Below are positions 31,391 to 44,200 of a stretch of DNA of 64,000 bases, piece after piece. Both the position numbers and the translations under genes were made by a program. How positions within the stretch are numbered: the first letter of the stretch is position 1; each line of letters starts with the position of its first letter. Below the pieces are notes generated by a model, which was not told the origin of the DNA, searched no databases, and saw only the letters and a list, made by a program, of their open reading frames with translations. This stretch comes from Sanderia malayensis. Taxonomy: Eukaryota; Cnidaria; Scyphozoa; Semaeostomeae; Pelagiidae. Location: NCBI GenBank assembly GCA_013076295.1, contig RQOL01000466.1, positions 682,001-746,000 of the forward strand, given 5' to 3'.

Positions 31391-34293
31391 CTAATAATAT
31401 GAACATGGAGCAGAAATCTGTTTATGGTTGGCCTGACTCACTGCTTGCCGCGCTATTTTCCGCTTGAATTTTCTCCAATTCACATCAACAATAAACTTGT
31501 TGAAAATCTCTTCTCTGCTTGGCATTTCAAAAGAACATCTCCTTTTGATTTTCTCGAAACTTTTCCCGCTCTCCAACTGCCTCGTAAATGCAACTTTTGC
31601 AATTTGAATAACAGATACCTGTAGAAGAAGGTCATATTCAATTATTTATTGCCAAAAAACATATATTTTCAACGCAGGTTGGTTCAGCAGTCTCAAAAAA
31701 ATCTTTTTTAAAAATTGCCTTCATCAACAATTATCTAGAATTATTACATTGCGTCCCTGTGCCTGACTCGTTTTGGCTAGCTCAGTCCAGGTTGTCCCTT
31801 GTTTTGAGCGAGTAACGAGCGAAGCACAGGGACGCAATGTGGTGAGTCCAACAGTTACCTTTCTGTCGCTGATATACAGAAGATCCCGCTGGTCTTCACC
31901 AATATCGAACACGTCTCCAACACCCAGCTGATTGATAACGAGGCTGTGAATCTCCACTGTGCCATCAGTGTTTGTAGCATCGCCAACGGCCGAGTGCCAC
32001 TTCCTCCCACCCAGCTCGATGTCTTCAAGAAAACTCTCTGATGGCAAGACATACTTGCACGTGTTGTTGCTTAACCATCTCTTAACAACCACAAGTTGTT
32101 TTATCACATTGCACACTCCGGATGTTATCACGTAGATTCGGTCAGACGCTACACAATTTTGTCCACCAGCTATAACCTGTAAATGTCGATGCAGGCCTCG
32201 ATTAAACGACTGTGATTTAAGTTGCACGAACCAGTGTACCCTCTGATGTCAAATACTTACAGACTATATAGAGCTTCAAAGAGCAATGATGTGTGTGTAT
32301 ACATATACTTCTTTAGAATTCACTCTTACTCGATTAAGAGTTCTGGAAACTCATGAAGTTGTAACAATAACAGTAATGAAAACAAGCAACCTGCAATTTA
32401 TACCAAATATACTCTGAGAGCATGAAACTCCGAGTATTGGTATATATTTAGTTTTTTTGTCTTGCACATGTGTATATATATAAGACAATAGCGAAGTAAA
32501 GCAAAGGTTATGCAATACAGAAAACTCGACAAGTGGCAAAAGTGTTATACCGTATTCGCCCAGTAGGTCTCTGTTTTTGCATTGCCATTTAAAATTGCTT
32601 TGTCTTTTGAAGAGTAATCGGAGAAAATCTCAAGATCATTGATAATATCTGCTTTGATGTCCCATTCCTTTTCACGGAGCATTTGAAGCACCTGATAGCA
32701 ATAAAGATGCAAAAAATAAAACTTTTGAGTTTATTGAACTACATAAGCGTTCAAACATGTGTTTTTAACTGGAAAATATAACAGAAATACAAGATCTTTC
32801 TCACATCTCCAAAGTCTCCACGGTCTATTCTCAGGAATTCGCAGTGTCCTTTGCATATCATGGATGCAGCGCGCTTTGTGTTGCTGTGAAGGAGGGCCAG
32901 CTCTCCAAACGAGTACCCAGGACCAAGTTCATCCACCCTCTAAACAAAATACATGGCTTTCACGCACCGTTACGTTTCTATTTCTGACCGTGAAATACTA
33001 TCATAGCGTGTTTTCCATATTGCATCAATTTCGTTCATATACAGGAAACACCCGCGTATAAAAACCTGTGAATTCTGCATACAGCCTATGGTTCAAATAC
33101 AATAGCCTATGGTTTCTTCTATTGTTTTGAACAGAGTTTTCAGCTCGGAAGGTTCTTAATTCACTGGTTCTTATATGCGGGCGTTTAGTGTACACCGTTC
33201 AGGTATTAACGTGTAAAATAAAGTGGAACCTTCATTAACAAACACTTCTATAGCTACAGCCGATAGAAGCATATGTTTGCTGGCTCTTATTGCCAGCAAA
33301 TGTGACGAGAAGCAAGTTTACCTGGATATGCCTTGAGCCTGTCTTTTTATCGATTTCAATTCGTTCGACAACAACTGTACCGGACACAATGAAGTAAAAA
33401 GAAATTCCCAGTTGCCCTGCATAGAAATGAAAATATTTCAAACGTAATGCAAAGTGTTTGTTAAAACGATATACGTCAGCTGGAATAGCTGCCACACGCC
33501 CCAGCCTGCATTAACAAATAAATATTGCTCCCAATTTACTAAAAGACAAATAATGCAAATTTGCATAAGTTACTGACCTTGTTGTATGACGAGCCTTCCG
33601 TCTTCGAAGCTATCATAATACAAAATTTTACCCAATTCTTTTTTCACGGCCGGGGAGTAACGATCTAAGCACCTCAGTCGTCGGACAAGTTTGCCGACGG
33701 CTTCTACTTCCTCTGCAGTCCGATGCCCGGAATATTTCTGCAGGGTGATTTTGATTTCTTCAGACAACCTTCCGCATGCTTGGATATGGGCTTTGAAGGC
33801 TGCGTGCAAGAGAAGATTGGATATTGAATTATGAATTGCAACAAAGACACCAAGAAGCATGGAGTAAAACGAGTAAAAGTGCCAACCATTAACGGGTCGT
33901 CATACCATTCGGGTTGAAAGTAATTGAATTTGATTCTTCCTTCTTTTCCACCGCGTTTAAGGCACTTTCGCGTTGCTTCTGCCATCTTTTCATCACGGTC
34001 TTCGCCCAGCACCTTTGGGCGACAATGGCGTTAGCCACCGCCTTCAAACTCTTTAATCGACCACCTCTTACTTGCGATTGTTCTTCCAATGTCGAGTGAG
34101 ATAACGACGTGGATGATGACGAGTATTCGTCTATATCATCGTCACTGGATGAGCACGATTCAGACGACGATTCGTGCTCAATTGTCAAAGAATCGTAGAG
34201 GTCACTTCTTGCGGCGTCTCGTCTGTTTGCTGTTTCGAACAGTGTTCCCTCGCCAATGGCAGGTAGCTTGAGATGTCGTTTATGATTTTTCAT
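31391..34293 (-). CDS. CNBD2: Cyclic nucleotide-binding domain protein (CNBD2-like)
   Basis: Seven exons, 33906-34293, 33578-33799, 33322-33416, 32805-32939, 32551-32691, 31859-32176 and 31391-31618, in continuous phase, give 508 residues (human CNBD2 about 576). A Ser/Asp/Glu-rich N-terminus is followed by a predicted helical segment. The first cyclic nucleotide-binding domain contains a full phosphate-binding cassette FGELALLHSNTKRAAS (246-261) with the Glu and Arg that hold cAMP/cGMP. A second domain-like region lacks a cassette, and the C-terminal helical tail has KFIVDVNWRKFKR. Vertebrate CNBD2 is a sperm protein that binds cAMP; a ciliary or sperm role here is inference. The reading frame of exon 31859-32176 stays open past its donor, but homology to the paralogue supports splicing. 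An inverted diverged paralogue lies at 36287-37928. Confidence 0.83.
33042..33190. mobile_element. TA-flanked MITE, copy 1 (mariner-like)
   Basis: About 149 bp in a CNBD2-like intron, flanked by TA on both sides (33040-33041, 33191-33192). The ends are inverted repeats of about 32 bp built around AACACCCGCGTATAA and AACGCCCGCATATAA. The interior matches the copy at 45296-45436 in reverse orientation. TA duplications point to the Tc1/mariner superfamily; no transposase. Confidence 0.85.
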
Positions 34294-36286
34294 TATAAAG
34301 CCTCGCTATACATATATATATATATACATATATGATACAGGTATGCTTATAGAATTCACAAACTGAAAAGCTGTGTTTGAGAAGCTGTTTTTGTTTGCAA
34401 ATGTCAAAGGATTTTGTGCTCAAGTCATTGTTTACGATTAATAATTTTAATCAATTGTGACGCTTGATCAAAGACAATTTGATTGCAGTAATATTGATAG
34501 GCATTTTAGGATAGTCGCAAGAATGTATGAATTGTAAAAGACCATGGGTCACTAAAAACGAGAACACAGTTGCCTTCGTTCATCGAGTATTTTGGGCGTG
34601 GAAATACAGAAGAGTTCTCGAAAATAGAAACTTGAAGACAGATTTTTGAAATTTCGAAATTCTAAAATTACATTTGCAACTTAGCTTTAGATTCGTCGAT
34701 TCCTCCTGTCAAAACTACCGCTGCCGATTAAAAATTGATCAACGATGCAATGTTTCGTCGCATTTACGTCCCACTTAATCTGCATTTCTGCTGCTTTTCA
34801 CTGCAATTTCTGTGAATTAAAGCGCAAAAATTAGGTTGGACACGGAAAAGGGCATTAAGCCTTGGTAGAAAAAGGAAAACAAATATATACTCTTTATTCA
34901 CGACTGTAATACGTTCAGCAGATGGAAAGATTCACGGGCGACAATTGTATACAATGCATTGTACAGTGTTTTGTTGCTTACTTCAGTTGGCAACGCGTGT
35001 GATTAATTTGAATCCGCGCAGCCGCTCAACCGGCTGAGCGGATTCCGTATCAGCTGTTTAAATGCGCAGAGCATACATCACACATTGGGTGAAATATAAA
35101 CAGCATACAGTGTACTCGACTTGCAGCTGAATACAGATTGCCAATTAGCTGAAGCAAATGTCGTCTCGTCTCTTGTTATTTGGGAGGCACAAAGGTCTAG
35201 CATAGAGGAAGGTAAATGCGAAATGTGCACTTTGGGCCTCGTCGAGGACAAAGTCCATTTCTTTCCTGATGGATGACGGTGTGGTACATAACATTTCTTG
35301 GTAAAGGGCGTGGTTCCTAAAACTGCCCTTCTTCAGGGCTCGCCCTTCTTGAGTCGAAATATTTTATTTCGACTCAAAACAAAGATATGCCCGACCCCCC
35401 CTTCTTCAGGGCTGGCGCTGGTCCTGCAAGATTGACCTCTTTTGACATGAGCCAGGCTGGCTCTGGTTCGCTCCCTTGAAGGACAAGCGATCATGTGATC
35501 AATTAGTCGTACACTAAGTATAAAATCATTCATTACGTTTTTAGGCAAATTTTGAGCATTTGTCTAAAAACATCTGGCGCTGTGGTCATTGTTGGAATTG
35601 AACAGAGAGATAAAAACAGGTCGACAAACGGGACAGGTGTGCAAGACATTAAGACTCGACATTTTATATACACATCTCAATCTTTTCCACTGGACCATTT
35701 GGATCACGTTGAAAGAGCTACCATGTCTTTTCCCGCCATGGTGTGCCACAGGGATCCAGGAATGTCGTGAAACGCTTTACAATTGCATGCGAAAATCACG
35801 GCCGAAAAGCACGTCTTTTGATTAATGGCAGGTGATTGTCCTGCAAAATTAAAAAACCACTTATCCCAGAAACGCGAAGATCAAATTGAAGATATTAGTA
35901 CAAATTATCGGTGACAACGGGTACGTAGCTCTGGGGATGACATTGGATTGAGAACAGCTCGATTCAATTGTCTGGGTAATGAAATGATAAGGCAAAACAG
36001 ACAGCAGATTAAGACGTCTTCATTGAAATTCAATCGGATTAATGTTCAGGGCAAACAGAAAGAGAGAGAAAAAGCACTTAGAGTGCACAAGAGCACAATT
36101 CAATACGGGTATTGACACATGAGCACCCAAATTCAGAATAACTGTTTGTTTCCGAAGAACAAAAGCCGGTCTGCGCAATTTGCGTACGTATATTTCATTG
36201 CCGCTAACAAACTATATGCTCTCGAGGGATGTGTGACGAGCAAAACAGTACAAACGTAGATTCGCATTAACTCGATTTAACTATAG
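34294..36286. other. Region between the inverted CNBD2-like genes
   Basis: Contains both promoters. A stretch near 35546-35640 after an acceptor TTTTTAG translates in one frame as SGAVVIVGIEQRDKNRSTNG, resembling SGTVVVERIEIDKKTGSR in exon 3 of the minus-strand gene, so it may be an exon, or an exon relic, of the plus-strand paralogue. A perfect hairpin lies at 35349-35377, and a 13-base direct repeat (CTTCTTCAGGGCT) occurs near 35331 and 35401. Confidence 0.4.
35349..35377. repeat. Perfect 13-bp hairpin
   Basis: TTGAGTCGAAATA at 35349-35361 and its exact reverse complement at 35365-35377 with a TTT loop. The nearby direct repeats on both sides suggest a small palindromic insertion. Confidence 0.85.
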
Positions 36287-37928
36287 ATGAATTGAGTCGT
36301 GAAGGACAATTAACTCTTCAATGTTTGTTGCAAACCGTAGGCCACAGGAGAAAAACCTCCCGGAGAATATTTCGTGAGAGAACCATAATAAAAGATAAAA
36401 TGGCAACAGCAATTTCCAAGGGCAAAAGTGAGTTCTTGCGAGTTGAAAAAGACGACATTGAAAAGGTTTGTTAGAACAGTAATTTCTTGATATCACACAT
36501 GCATATAATTATATGTCTATAACCATAGCGACTCAATGAGATCTTAACGCCTTCTAAACAAGATAACATGTGAACAAACCATTTCGTGTCCTTTTAAGCC
36601 TAAATGTTACAATTCGTTTTACATCAGATGAATAATCCTAACGACAAGTACATGTTGTAGACAGTATTATCAGTCGAAATATACCTGCTACAATAAAGTA
36701 AGGTTTGTAAACAATTTCTACTTTACTCCTGCTCAAGGTTCTGGAAAAGAGTTTTCACCGAGAGTCAGACAGGCGAATAGACTTTCTCAAGTCATTGCCA
36801 ATTTTCGAGCAGTGGTTGAAAAGTGATATAAAATTACTAAGCACTTCAGCCAACGTTGTCGAATATCCTTCAAACAAGGTAGGCCAACTCATTGATTGTT
36901 GATTCAATGTCACAGCCCTCAGACGGGTAATTCGGACGTGAATCTGAACAGAAATCACTCAGATGCACACCCCAGAAGAGGGTATATCTATCGCAAATCT
37001 GATCAGATGGTGGGGAGAAAAACTCTAAAGCTTCAGACGTTGTCTAATAATGTGTAATGAAGACGCTGTAGAAATATAGGAGTCTGATAAAAAAGACACA
37101 AAAAGACTAAACTTTAGGGATAACTTAGTGTCGGATCGCTGTTTAGGGATAAAAACATAGCTATCCAAAAATTGAGGGATAACAATTTTTGCTGTGATCA
37201 ACATTCGTTTCATCATCAGGTGATAGTCAAAGACCTACGCCAACCACAGGAGTTTGCTTTCTTCATCATGGCGGGACAGTGTCATGTTGTTCGACAGTTA
37301 CCAGCAATTGTGGAGAAGCTGCCATTTGGAAGAGAGAAAGTGACCCTGGCAACGAAAGACGAGATCAGCGAAGTGAAAAAGACGACAAAGATTGATCGAC
37401 GATTCGAATCGTTCAGGAACCTCCATCTTGTCATTCAGGTGTTGAAAAAAGGCGACTACTTCTGCGTGGAAGAAGATATTGGAAAATCAAGCATTATCAG
37501 TGCTTCAAAGGTAACTGAAGCAATTCATTTCCTTGTACACGACTCGTATCTAGTATCCAGACACCGATATAGTGGTCATAGTTAACGACCAAATCCATGG
37601 TAGTAAGTAATGCCAATAAAGACAATACTGTGTATCATAGAATATGGGTGATATAATGTCCTAAACAATTTTGTTGCAGATCGAGCTGCTTAAGATGCCA
37701 AGGGAAAATTTGCAGCTGCAACAAAGAGGCGGCTTCTACGAATACATCCGTGCGTATGCCATGAGGAAATACCCGGATCGCGTGGAGACATTTCAAAAAT
37801 ATCTACATGGGCGACAGTGGCTACATTACAAAAAAGACCTCGTTAATGACATCGCTAAAAGGCGGAAAGGTAGACTGAGTGCTTGTCTACACGATGTACC
37901 TAAGTCGCTGCAAAAAGTCTCACTATAG
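36287..37928 (+). CDS. Diverged CNBD2-like paralogue, 5' part unresolved
   Basis: Four exons, 36287-36465, 36738-36878, 37220-37510 and 37680-37928, in continuous phase, align with exons 4-7 of the minus-strand CNBD2-like gene. The second has the identical 141-base length and phase, and KGKSEFLRVEKDDIEK matches KGHCEFLRIDRGDF. The phosphate-binding cassette is gone: the positions of FGELALLHSNTKRAAS are occupied by a basic, unrelated sequence, so cAMP binding by the first domain is unlikely. Upstream exons are not firmly found (one candidate near 35546). All four exons are free of stops, so it is probably expressed and evolving rather than dead. The feature starts at the first supportable exon, not at the initiator. 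Confidence 0.68.
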
Positions 37929-39777
37929 CACTATGTTGTCCCTAGACTTTGGTGCCTTCTGCGAGTCCCTGTGTCCAAATGTCTCTTTGTGTCATTAGTA
38001 AGTTGTGTCGTTCTCAGACACAACAAGGTAGCCATACCAAGTGATAACAATGTGCATGCTTCACTTCATTGAGTGCATGCTCAAGTGCATGCTTGATTTC
38101 AGAACGTTTTTGTTTTAAACAAGAGACATTGAATTGAACTACTAAGTTGTATTGTTTTGTTAATTTGTATTTAGATAGTTTTAGTTGATTAGTTCCTTAA
38201 GAAATTCAGTGGTGGGTAAAACCTTATCATGGAAGGTCGTTGAATTTATAAAGTTTATAACACCAAGTTTGTTTAATGGTTCATTAATAATGAATTCAAA
38301 ATTACCTGGAGCATCAATGATCGTAGTTGTAGCTAAGAATCCAGTTTCAAATTATCGGTCAACTAGTGCTACTTACAGCGTGGCTCTGGATTACAATATA
38401 GTTCTAAGTTAACCCAGATTATTTCAAGTAAATGCATGTCTTGCTGAAAACCAGTGCATGAACAATACAATGCACTGTATAATAGATGATTCAATACTTC
38501 TTTGGCCATCGTTTCAGAAATGATGCAGCAGATCTCTGATCTATTACAGCCTCGTTTGGGTCTAGAAAATAGACAACAGTTGATAATTATGAAAGATAAT
38601 TATGTTGATAAACGATAGCAAGATACAGAGACATACGCGCAGGACGTAGTGGTACTACAGGTGTATAACTAGCTGTTAACATTGTTAATATGAGTGCTGC
38701 TGTGATGTAACCAGGACTAAAGCATCTAGCATTTGATTAAAACGATATGTTTTGAAATGAGTGCCTCGAAAAAATATGGAGAAGGGGGTGTTTAGCGTGC
38801 TTGGAAGCCTAGATATCTATACTGGTAACAGGTTGTTTCTCTATATTTGATGTGTTTGAATGTTGTCATTTGTATTTGACATTTCTTATTGGCATTTACG
38901 TTTCATAGCTGGATTTTGGAATTTCAGCAATAATAGATTTCAGCAAATTATCTTTATCAAGAGAAGGTGCACGCTCAGTTTGGAGATCAAAGATAAAACT
39001 CAAATCTTTGTTGATGTGACTTTACAATGAAAACAAAACAATACCAAAAACAGAGGAATAAATGTAGAAAACCCCAGATTAAAAAGAAAACTAAATTAAA
39101 TGCACATCAACAATTTAAAATCTGAAGTTCGGATTTTCTGGACCGGAATTACTTTAAAAAAAAAAATAAAACATAATGATGGTGCAAATGATGTTACAAT
39201 AGTTTTTAAGGCCTACTATACTTCCGCACAGCTTTTCTCTTCTGCTTGCAGGCATTCGTTTTTATAAACTTATCCCCACGACAATAAAGCAACTCCTGTG
39301 TTCTTGTCGAAATAAAATGGCCTTTTTTGGGCCTTCTCGATTCTGGCCACGAATAAAAGTTAATAACCAGCAGATAAGCCAACCAAATATCGTTTTGTCA
39401 ATGTTTCTAAAACGTCTCACTGTTCTGCAGCAAAGATTACCGCCATTGATGAATGATAACAAAACCAGCATGTGGCTAAACGGAGGAGGATTTAAGGCCA
39501 CGCGCAGGCTAGAATCCGACAAACAAACAAACAAACAAACATCACAAGATTTTTTCTCCAGACTGGATTATATTCTGCTGCACAGCCGCTTCACTTCGTT
39601 CCGCTACGCAGCAGCAAATATCCTCTTTATAATGCAATAACCAGTGTGACTAGATAGGTATGACACTGGATGTTATTTGAAATGTCCTTGATTAAAAGCA
39701 CTGGACTTGTGGTGAAATATATTTCTTATGCATCTATCTCTTTAAATGTTCTCCATTAGCATCTTCTTACTCAATGT
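37929..39777. other. Intergenic, no gene seen
   Basis: AT-rich sequence. Open frames at 38185-38412 and 39262-39640 lack recognisable products and splice context. A (CAAA)n run lies near 39520-39540. Nothing else is supportable. Confidence 0.4.
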
Positions 39778-40325
39778 TTAGATTTTCAGTTTAGGTGGGA
39801 AATAATTGATTCGTGTGCAAGACTCACCACTTGGAATAGTTTGACGTGAATTCACTTCATTCTCTCTTTCTGCTTCGTCGTTCTCGTGATATTGTTCATC
39901 GTCTCTTCTCAAAGCTTCTTGATGTTCATGTTCGTGCTCTCGCACTGATTCCATGTATCTGCACAACGAAAACAAACGTATAACATTAGCAGACAGCACA
40001 CGCCCGTCACAAGTGGCAAATAGCATTCAATGCAACACGAAGTTGGGCGAAAAACGGGGGTTCTCGACACTCACTTTGATTGGAATTCCAATAGTTCTTC
40101 GTGATGATAACGCCGTGCTTCTTCGTTACGCATTGATGCCTCGTGAGCCCTTTCGTGGTATTGCAAATCGTGATAAAGAGCATCGTTTCGGTGAAAGTCT
40201 TGCCAATGAGAACAAACGATGCCGTTCAAGTGCATCAATACAAACACGATGAAACCAATCAAAATTAGCCCGCTCGTTTTCTGGGGAAACTCTTGTAGCA
40301 CTACTAAAATGCCTGCCGCCTTCAT
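39778..40325 (-). CDS. Uncharacterised single-pass membrane protein
   Basis: Two exons, 40075-40325 and 39778-39958, phase 2, give 143 residues. I do not recognise it. Residues about 18-37 (SGLILIGFIVFVLMHLNGIV) form one hydrophobic segment after a short N-terminus. The rest is highly charged and His/Glu/Arg-rich with many heptad-like HE, RR and EE clusters, likely helical or coiled coil. Splice sites (AAA/GTGAGT, TTGTGCAG) are good. The terminal exon contains an internal GTGAGT that could be used as a donor, changing the last 15 residues. A type II or tail-exposed small membrane protein is the most that can be inferred. Confidence 0.5.
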
Positions 40326-41285
40326 TGTTTGGCTGAAGAGTTTGAAGAAAAGTATGCTGAAAGCCTACGATCCACCAGGTCTGTTGCGATAGATACTAGC
40401 TAATAGTAAGACACAAGTGGTGTGGTAAATATCGTTTACGATGAATAGCATTGCTTCAATTCATCCAATACGAGAAATATTGAACGCAATTATTTCCACC
40501 CTATGAAACAATTTGCTTTAATAATGTTGCTTGTTTTTTTACTATGCTTGAATACAACTCTCACAAGCCCAAGTGCAATCAAACCTTTCCTTGATATCAA
40601 AATGCAAGAATCACATTTCCACAATGTCCGTCTCTTCCAAGTATAATTTTGCATAGCATCAAACACAACGCGCTTCTGATAATCCAATTGTTAGCTTGTT
40701 TTCAGGCAAACATTGTGCCTGTTAATGTACGTCTTCGAGGAGAGTTCGTGACCTTATTTTTGCCTATTCAAATTATTGCCAAGCAGAGAAGCGTGCAACG
40801 ATCCGTGACGAAACGAAGTTTGTTGACTTTCGGCAGCGACTGGTGGTGTATTGCAAAATCGGTGATTTTGAAAATTAGATTAGAACAGCATATTGCAACA
40901 AAAACAGTTTTGAACGGTCAAAGTAAATAAAAATCTCAAGCGAGATGGGAAAAATACAAGCGCAATAAACCCGCGAAAAACATACCTGCTTGAACGAATA
41001 AACAATCCAAACACGAAATGGCAAATTATCAAGCAACGCTATATAACCTAAGAAGGCCAAGACCTGCAAAGGCCGTGCCTACTTATAAAACAAGCAGTAT
41101 CCTATGCATAATTTCACAAAGGTGGGCTTGAGCTCTGCCCTAGTCAGAGCGTGAAAAATGACAATGCAAAACAAGACATCGATTGCTGATGAGCCTCGCG
41201 AAATTTCTTGATAACATTCACCGTGTGATAGTTTCATTGATATTCATGGGCATTTGCGAAGGAAATTTGAAAATAATTGTGCTAG
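40326..41285. other. Intergenic, no gene seen
   Basis: Open frames at 40490-40687 and 40649-40930 overlap on opposite strands and match nothing I know. The right part is probably the GARS1 3' UTR. Confidence 0.4.
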
Positions 41286-44200
41286 CTACTTATCGTTAGT
41301 TTGTTGTCCTTCGAAAAGGCCAAACTTATTTTCCACATCTTTCCATGTTGATCTTCCGTGTATCAAATCATGAAGTATTCCAGGCACAATTGAAATCTGA
41401 AAAAACATGACAAAAGTTATGGGACACATTTGCAAGTTTTGCGCTTATCTTTCATCTCCTTTCATCCCTAGACAATGTTATCTGGAAAAAGAATCTCATA
41501 AAATATCGACAAAATTCTTTTTGTACCATGACCCCCGGAATATATTTGAAAGAACAACACTGTTTTAGAGAAAGTGGGGTTGAATAAGGCCCACAATTTT
41601 ATAATTTTACAAGTATCCCAAGGACTATTGTTGTCCCTTGCTGTAGCTACAATACACGGCATGCAATATCAGCCTTCCTTCAATAAGACCTTTACTAGTA
41701 ATGTAGACGGAATGCATAAAGGCATAGAAAAGATATACAGAAAGCATGTAGAAGGCTAAGAACACCGTTGGGATATGAAGCAAATCTATCCCCAAATAAG
41801 CATTGCGTGGGTATACAATCTCAAACTCTCTCAATTTCAGTCACCTATCTCACAAAATCTTCCCCATGCCTTGCCAGATCGAGGTAAAGCAAGCGAGAAC
41901 CTACTGCTGGAATATTCTAGAATACCTTGTCATACACAACAGAGATATATAATTACTGTGGCTTGTAAGGAATGTTACCTCGCATCGAACTTGGCGTGTA
42001 GAATTTCGTTCTCGCAAAGTCACTGTTGTAGGCGTATTGTTGACAGTGTCAAAATCGACGGTAATACCGAACGGTATTGCTATTTCATCAGTGCGAGCGT
42101 ATCGACGTCCTATTGATCCGGCAGAGTCATCGACACGGCATGAAATGTCTAGCTCGGTTAGAGCAGTAGCTATGGACATAAGAGAAATCAATTGGATACA
42201 GAAATGTTAGGACGTAAATTATAGCAAACAGCGTATTGCACCCTTTAGTGAAAGCATAGGGTGCACATGCTAGAAAACGTGAAAGCAGATGGCACACAAT
42301 CAAAGCTAGCAAACCGTACAGCATGTAAACAAGCAAATGATACAAGGTACAATAGTGGGCACAAGTATTGGAACACAATTTCTGTTTGCACGTATCCTGT
42401 ATTCCCCTACTCCCCAGAGCAATGTTTTCTCTGGGGAGTAGACTTTTATCCCACCTTTTCACGTGCCTCAAAAACATTTGTCAACTATTGTACAATCTAG
42501 CAAATGGCACGATTTAAATGTGACATATCTTTACGGCAAAGGATATATATCCTAGAATACTCGATTGAGAAACAACAGACTCGACATAGATAATTGATAA
42601 CGAGGCTCGTTTACTCACAAAGCTGTCTAATGAATGGTTGGAACTCTGCATTTTTGCTAAGTGGCAAAACAGAACACTTTACCGGTGCGACCATTGGTGG
42701 TAGAGACAGCCACTGCAGAAATGAATAGAAAGCACGAAACGATTGCAATAATTGTGAAGATTGTGTCAATTCAAATCAATAAAAAGAGGAACAGAGCTTA
42801 CATTTCGCTGTTCGTCTCCTTCTCTTCCTCGGAAATTGTGCTCCAATACAGAATACATTATTCTGCCAATACCAAAGGACGGCTCAATAACATGAGGCTC
42901 AACTTCACGTACTAAAAATAAAACAACACAATTCACTTCAATGCAAATCAAAACAGGATTTCCTAAACTAGATTCCAAAGCATGGTTTCCATATAGTCAT
43001 CGAGGGTCGCTGAGGATCGCTGAAAGGATTAAAAATCACATAGAGACATTGTCAAAAGTTAATTTGAATCCTTTGAGTGACCCTCAACGACCCTCAACGA
43101 CTATGTGGAAACCAGGCTTAAAAGAACGCCATTACGGTAGCCTTACAAGTGCGACGAACAAAGGCACTCCTTCTATACATAAAAATCTGCACTGAATTGC
43201 AATTTATTTTGGTGTATTCGAGGTATTCGTGTACTTACCATGGACGTCTTTCTTGTATCGTTTGATTTCTTTTACCATCTTCTTTTCAATTACGAAATCT
43301 TCGTCGCCAACTTTCAAAGTGTGCTGCCTAATAACAATACGCAAAAATGTCTCAAAATGTCTCAAATTCAAAAAGGAATACCAGACCAACTGCATTACAA
43401 TTCTCACCCATTGGCATTCATGGCATTCTCTAGTTCGTCAACTTCACTTGCATTCAATGCGGCAACTTTTTCAGTGACTAGCTTCGCCTTCTTCTTGAAT
43501 GCTTTTCCACAAGTTGCCTTGTCTAAAACGACGTCAACAACATCGACTGTAATGTACGGCTTGAAGTCAAGGAAACGATCGGTAAAACAATGCACGTTTT
43601 AGCAATAATAAAACTGAATTATTTGGCTGTCGGTTAGCTCAAATTCATTGATGTAAAGAACACTTGCACTTAATTATAGCTATTTCATGATCGGCCTAAT
43701 GTAATAGCCGAAAATAGTTCGAAGAAATCTCTACCCGGTTTGTATGCAATATGAATAGGTGCATAGCTGCATAGAAAAATAAAGAAGACTTGATGCGGTT
43801 AAGTGCAGCGAGTATATCCTCCAATCCTCCGCAGAGGTAGTTTGCATTTGCTTGCATTTCTACATTATGCTCCGCATCAAATACTTAAAAATTTCGCAGT
43901 AAAAGGATATTGGTTCAGCAAGGTCAACCTGAGCGACAAGCTTCTCTCCACTGGCTTGCGAATGGTGTGACAAATCAAAACAGGCCCTGTCTGCGCAGCC
44001 GCAACACTCAATCCACCCCTGAAGATAAAAACAAAATTCTTAAATGAGTCAAAGTGATCAATTAAAACTATTCAGGAATTCAACTTGTAATGCATGCATA
44101 GAAACTTTTGAATAAAGCAAAGCTACTCCTTATTAGATGTATAGAAGAAGCTACTACACAAATGAGTTTCAATAGCTCGTCAGGCAAGCAGTAATCATTT

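Noticed and set aside
43860..43928. Extension of the GARS1 exon past 43929
   Set aside because: The frame stays open but no in-phase donor leads to the next exon; splicing at CAG/GTTGAC keeps the family alignment better.
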